Origin: UBA8337 sp965657665
Lineage (GTDB): Bacteria > Pseudomonadota > Alphaproteobacteria > RS24
Assembly: GCA_965657665.1 (NCBI GenBank)
Contig: CBFHPF010000086.1
Location: forward strand, 1 to 6,099
Length of the DNA: 6,099 bases
Direction: 5' to 3'
Position 1 is the first letter of the stretch, and each line of letters begins with the position of its first letter. Below are positions 4,390 through 6,099 of this stretch, in pieces. Below the pieces are notes generated by a model that was not told the origin of the DNA, ran no database searches, and saw only the letters and a list, made by a program, of their open reading frames with translations. The position numbers were made by a program, and so were the translations under genes.

Positions 4390-5811
4390 ATGACAAACTC
4401 AGGTGCTGGGACCACACTTTACGACAAAATCTGGAACGCCCATTTGGTCGAGGCGCAAGAAGACGGCAATTGCCTGCTTTATATTGACCGCCATTTGGTG
4501 CATGAAGTTACCAGCCCGCAAGCCTTTGAAGGATTGCGCATGGCCGGTCGCCAAGTGCGCGCGCCGCAAAAAACACTGGCTTTGGCTGACCACAATATTC
4601 CGACCACAGACCGTAGCGGCGGGGTCGATGCGATTGCTGATCCGGAAAGCAAATTGCAAATTCAAACCTTGGAAAAAAACTGTGCCGAGTTCGGTATTGA
4701 ATATGTCGCGATGGATGATATTCGCCAAGGCATTGTGCATGTGACCGGCCCTGAACAGGGCTTTACTTTGCCGGGTCTGACGATTGTTTGCGGCGATAGC
4801 CACACCTCAACCCATGGGGCGTTTGGCGCGCTGGCGCATGGCATTGGCACATCCGAAGTTGAGCATGTGCTGGCCACGCAAACGCTTATCCAGTCAAAAG
4901 CTAAAAACTTCCGCATTAATGTGACCGGCAAAGCACCGGCACATGTCACGGCGAAAGATATCGCGCTGGCGATTATTGGCGAAATAGGCACAGCCGGTGG
5001 CACCGGCTATGTGCTGGAATATGCCGGTGAAGCCATTGAAGCGCTGTCGGTCGAAGGCCGCATGACCTTATGCAATATGTCTATCGAGGCTGGTGCGCGC
5101 GCCGGATTAATCGCGCCGGATGAAAAAACCTTCGCCTTTTTGAAAGGCCGCGCCAAAGCGCCCGAGGGCGAAGCTTGGGATAAGGCCGTCGCCTATTGGC
5201 AAACATTAAAGTCAGATGATGATGCGGTGTTTGACAAAGAAATTACCATTGATGCGTCTAATTTACCGCCATTGGTCACATGGGGCACCAGCCCGCAAGA
5301 CGTGGTGTCGATTGAGGGCGAAGTGCCGGACCCGGCTGCGATTTCAGATGAAGCTCGCCGCAAAGCCACCGAGCGTGCGCTTGATTATATGGGGCTGGCT
5401 GCAGGCACAAAAATGCAAGAGGTTGAGATTGACCGCGTGTTTATCGGCTCATGCACCAATAGCCGCATCGAAGATTTGCGCGCGGCGGCCAAAATTGCCG
5501 AAGGCCGCAAAGTCGCTGAGCGCGTCTCGGCCATGGTTGTGCCGGGCTCTGGCTTGATTAAGCAGCAGGCAGAAGCTGAGGGACTGGATAAGATTTTCAT
5601 TGAGGCCGGTTTTGAATGGCGCGAGCCGGGGTGCTCTATGTGTCTGGCGATGAATGCCGATAAATTGCAGCCGGGTGAGCGTTGTGCGTCAACATCCAAT
5701 CGCAATTTTGAAGGCCGCCAAGGGCGCGGCGGGCGTACCCATTTGGTGTCGCCTGAAATGGCTGCTGCGGCAGCTGTCACCGGTCGGTTCGCCGATATTC
5801 GTGACTTTTAA
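4390..5811 (+). CDS. leuC: 3-isopropylmalate dehydratase large subunit LeuC
   Basis: With LeuD, LeuC isomerises 2-isopropylmalate to 3-isopropylmalate via dehydration and rehydration in cytoplasmic leucine synthesis. It carries a 4Fe-4S cluster and belongs to the aconitase superfamily. Seen motifs are the N-terminal TLYDKIW (9-15), DRHLVHEVTSPQAF (33-46), VCGDSHTSTHGAFGALAHGI (133-152), GSCTNSRIEDLR (353-364) and EPGCSMCLAMN (412-422). Cys355, Cys415 and Cys418 are the three expected cluster ligands. STSNRNFEGRQG (434-445) follows. The length of 473 fits the bacterial type with a separate small subunit, unlike shorter archaeal or homoaconitase-type proteins. The start is supported by AAAAGG (4376-4381) eight bases before the ATG. 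It is followed by leuD after 14 bp. No leucine-codon leader peptide is seen upstream. Confidence 0.98.
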   Translation: MTNSGAGTTLYDKIWNAHLVEAQEDGNCLLYIDRHLVHEVTSPQAFEGLRMAGRQVRAPQKTLALADHNIPTTDRSGGVDAIADPESKLQIQTLEKNCAEFGIEYVAMDDIRQGIVHVTGPEQGFTLPGLTIVCGDSHTSTHGAFGALAHGIGTSEVEHVLATQTLIQSKAKNFRINVTGKAPAHVTAKDIALAIIGEIGTAGGTGYVLEYAGEAIEALSVEGRMTLCNMSIEAGARAGLIAPDEKTFAFLKGRAKAPEGEAWDKAVAYWQTLKSDDDAVFDKEITIDASNLPPLVTWGTSPQDVVSIEGEVPDPAAISDEARRKATERALDYMGLAAGTKMQEVEIDRVFIGSCTNSRIEDLRAAAKIAEGRKVAERVSAMVVPGSGLIKQQAEAEGLDKIFIEAGFEWREPGCSMCLAMNADKLQPGERCASTSNRNFEGRQGRGGRTHLVSPEMAAAAAVTGRFADIRDF

Positions 5812-5825
5812 GCGGAGCTGGACAG

Positions 5826-6099
5826 ATGGAAAAATTTACCAAATTAACAGGCATTGCCGCCCCGCTCGATATTCTCAATGTCGATACGGATATGATTATC
5901 CCGAAGCAGTTTTTGAAAACCATCCAGCGTTCGGGCTTGGGTAAAAACCTGTTTGATGAAATGCGCTATACGCCTGAAGGCCAAGAGATTGCCGATTTCG
6001 TGCTCAATCAAGCGGCTTATCGCGAAGCGCAAATTCTTGTCGCCGGTGATAATTTCGGCTGCGGTTCCAGTCGCGAGCATGCCCCTTGGGCGCTGTTGG
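5826..6099 (+). CDS. leuD: 3-isopropylmalate dehydratase small subunit LeuD, N-terminal part (right-edge truncation)
   Basis: LeuD supplies the swivelling small domain that completes the isopropylmalate isomerase active site with LeuC. The reading frame from ATG 5826 stays open for 91 codons to the window edge, about 45% of the usual ~200 residues. It contains GIAAPLDILNVDTDMIIPKQ, then FLKTIQRSGLGKNLFDEMRY, which includes the substrate-recognition loop region. Near the edge is GDNFGCGSSREHAPWALL, the hallmark LeuD/aconitase swivel motif. GGAG (5814-5817) lies eight bases before the start, and the leuC stop is 14 bp away, so the two are co-transcribed and probably made in matched amounts. The truncation is due to the window edge, not a mutation. 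Confidence 0.97.
   Translation, partial: MEKFTKLTGIAAPLDILNVDTDMIIPKQFLKTIQRSGLGKNLFDEMRYTPEGQEIADFVLNQAAYREAQILVAGDNFGCGSSREHAPWALL

Noticed and set aside
1..6099. A new system such as a defence island, mobile element, CRISPR array or riboswitch gene
   Set aside because: Every substantial open frame is accounted for by well-known housekeeping genes in conserved order; no transposase, integrase, terminal repeats, spacer arrays or unassigned genes are visible.

Overview
The window is a conserved housekeeping segment, most likely from an alphaproteobacterium. The order ffh-rpsP-rimM-trmD-rplS followed by leuC-leuD, with dapF divergent on the left, is an alphaproteobacterial arrangement. Lineage-typical details support this: Ffh has a TRxDGDGRGGAALS G4 motif and a Gly/Met-rich tail, S16 has a long Ala/Glu/Pro tail, and L19 has a lengthened C-terminus. 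GC is moderate by eye. I cannot name the genus from sequence alone.

Layout: (1) Bases 1-64, minus strand, hold the first 21 codons of dapF (diaminopimelate epimerase: lysine and peptidoglycan). (2) Bases 65-319 are a divergent intergenic region with no convincing gene. It holds a perfect 12-bp palindrome just upstream of dapF, a degenerate 12-bp periodic repeat, a candidate sigma70-type promoter for ffh and a possible 5'-leader hairpin. (3) Bases 320-4319 hold a plus-strand translation cluster: ffh (SRP GTPase), rpsP (S16), rimM (30S maturation), trmD (tRNA m1G37 methyltransferase) and rplS (L19). rpsP/rimM abut and rimM/trmD overlap by 4 bp, indicating translational coupling. The only sizeable gap in the cluster, 116 bp before rplS, can fold into competing hairpins. 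(4) Bases 4390-6099 hold leuC and the first 91 codons of leuD, the two subunits of isopropylmalate isomerase. They follow a 70-bp gap that holds a nested stem-loop without a clear U-tract.

Together the genes serve protein synthesis and export (SRP targeting, 30S assembly, tRNA modification that prevents frameshifting, ribosome subunit bridging) and leucine synthesis. All complete genes look intact. I see no mobile element, CRISPR array, RNA gene or defence system, and nothing I would call a new system. The observations worth a second look are non-coding structures (dapF-ffh intergenic, rplS leader, rplS-leuC gap) and low-complexity C-terminal tails on several adjacent ribosome-associated proteins.
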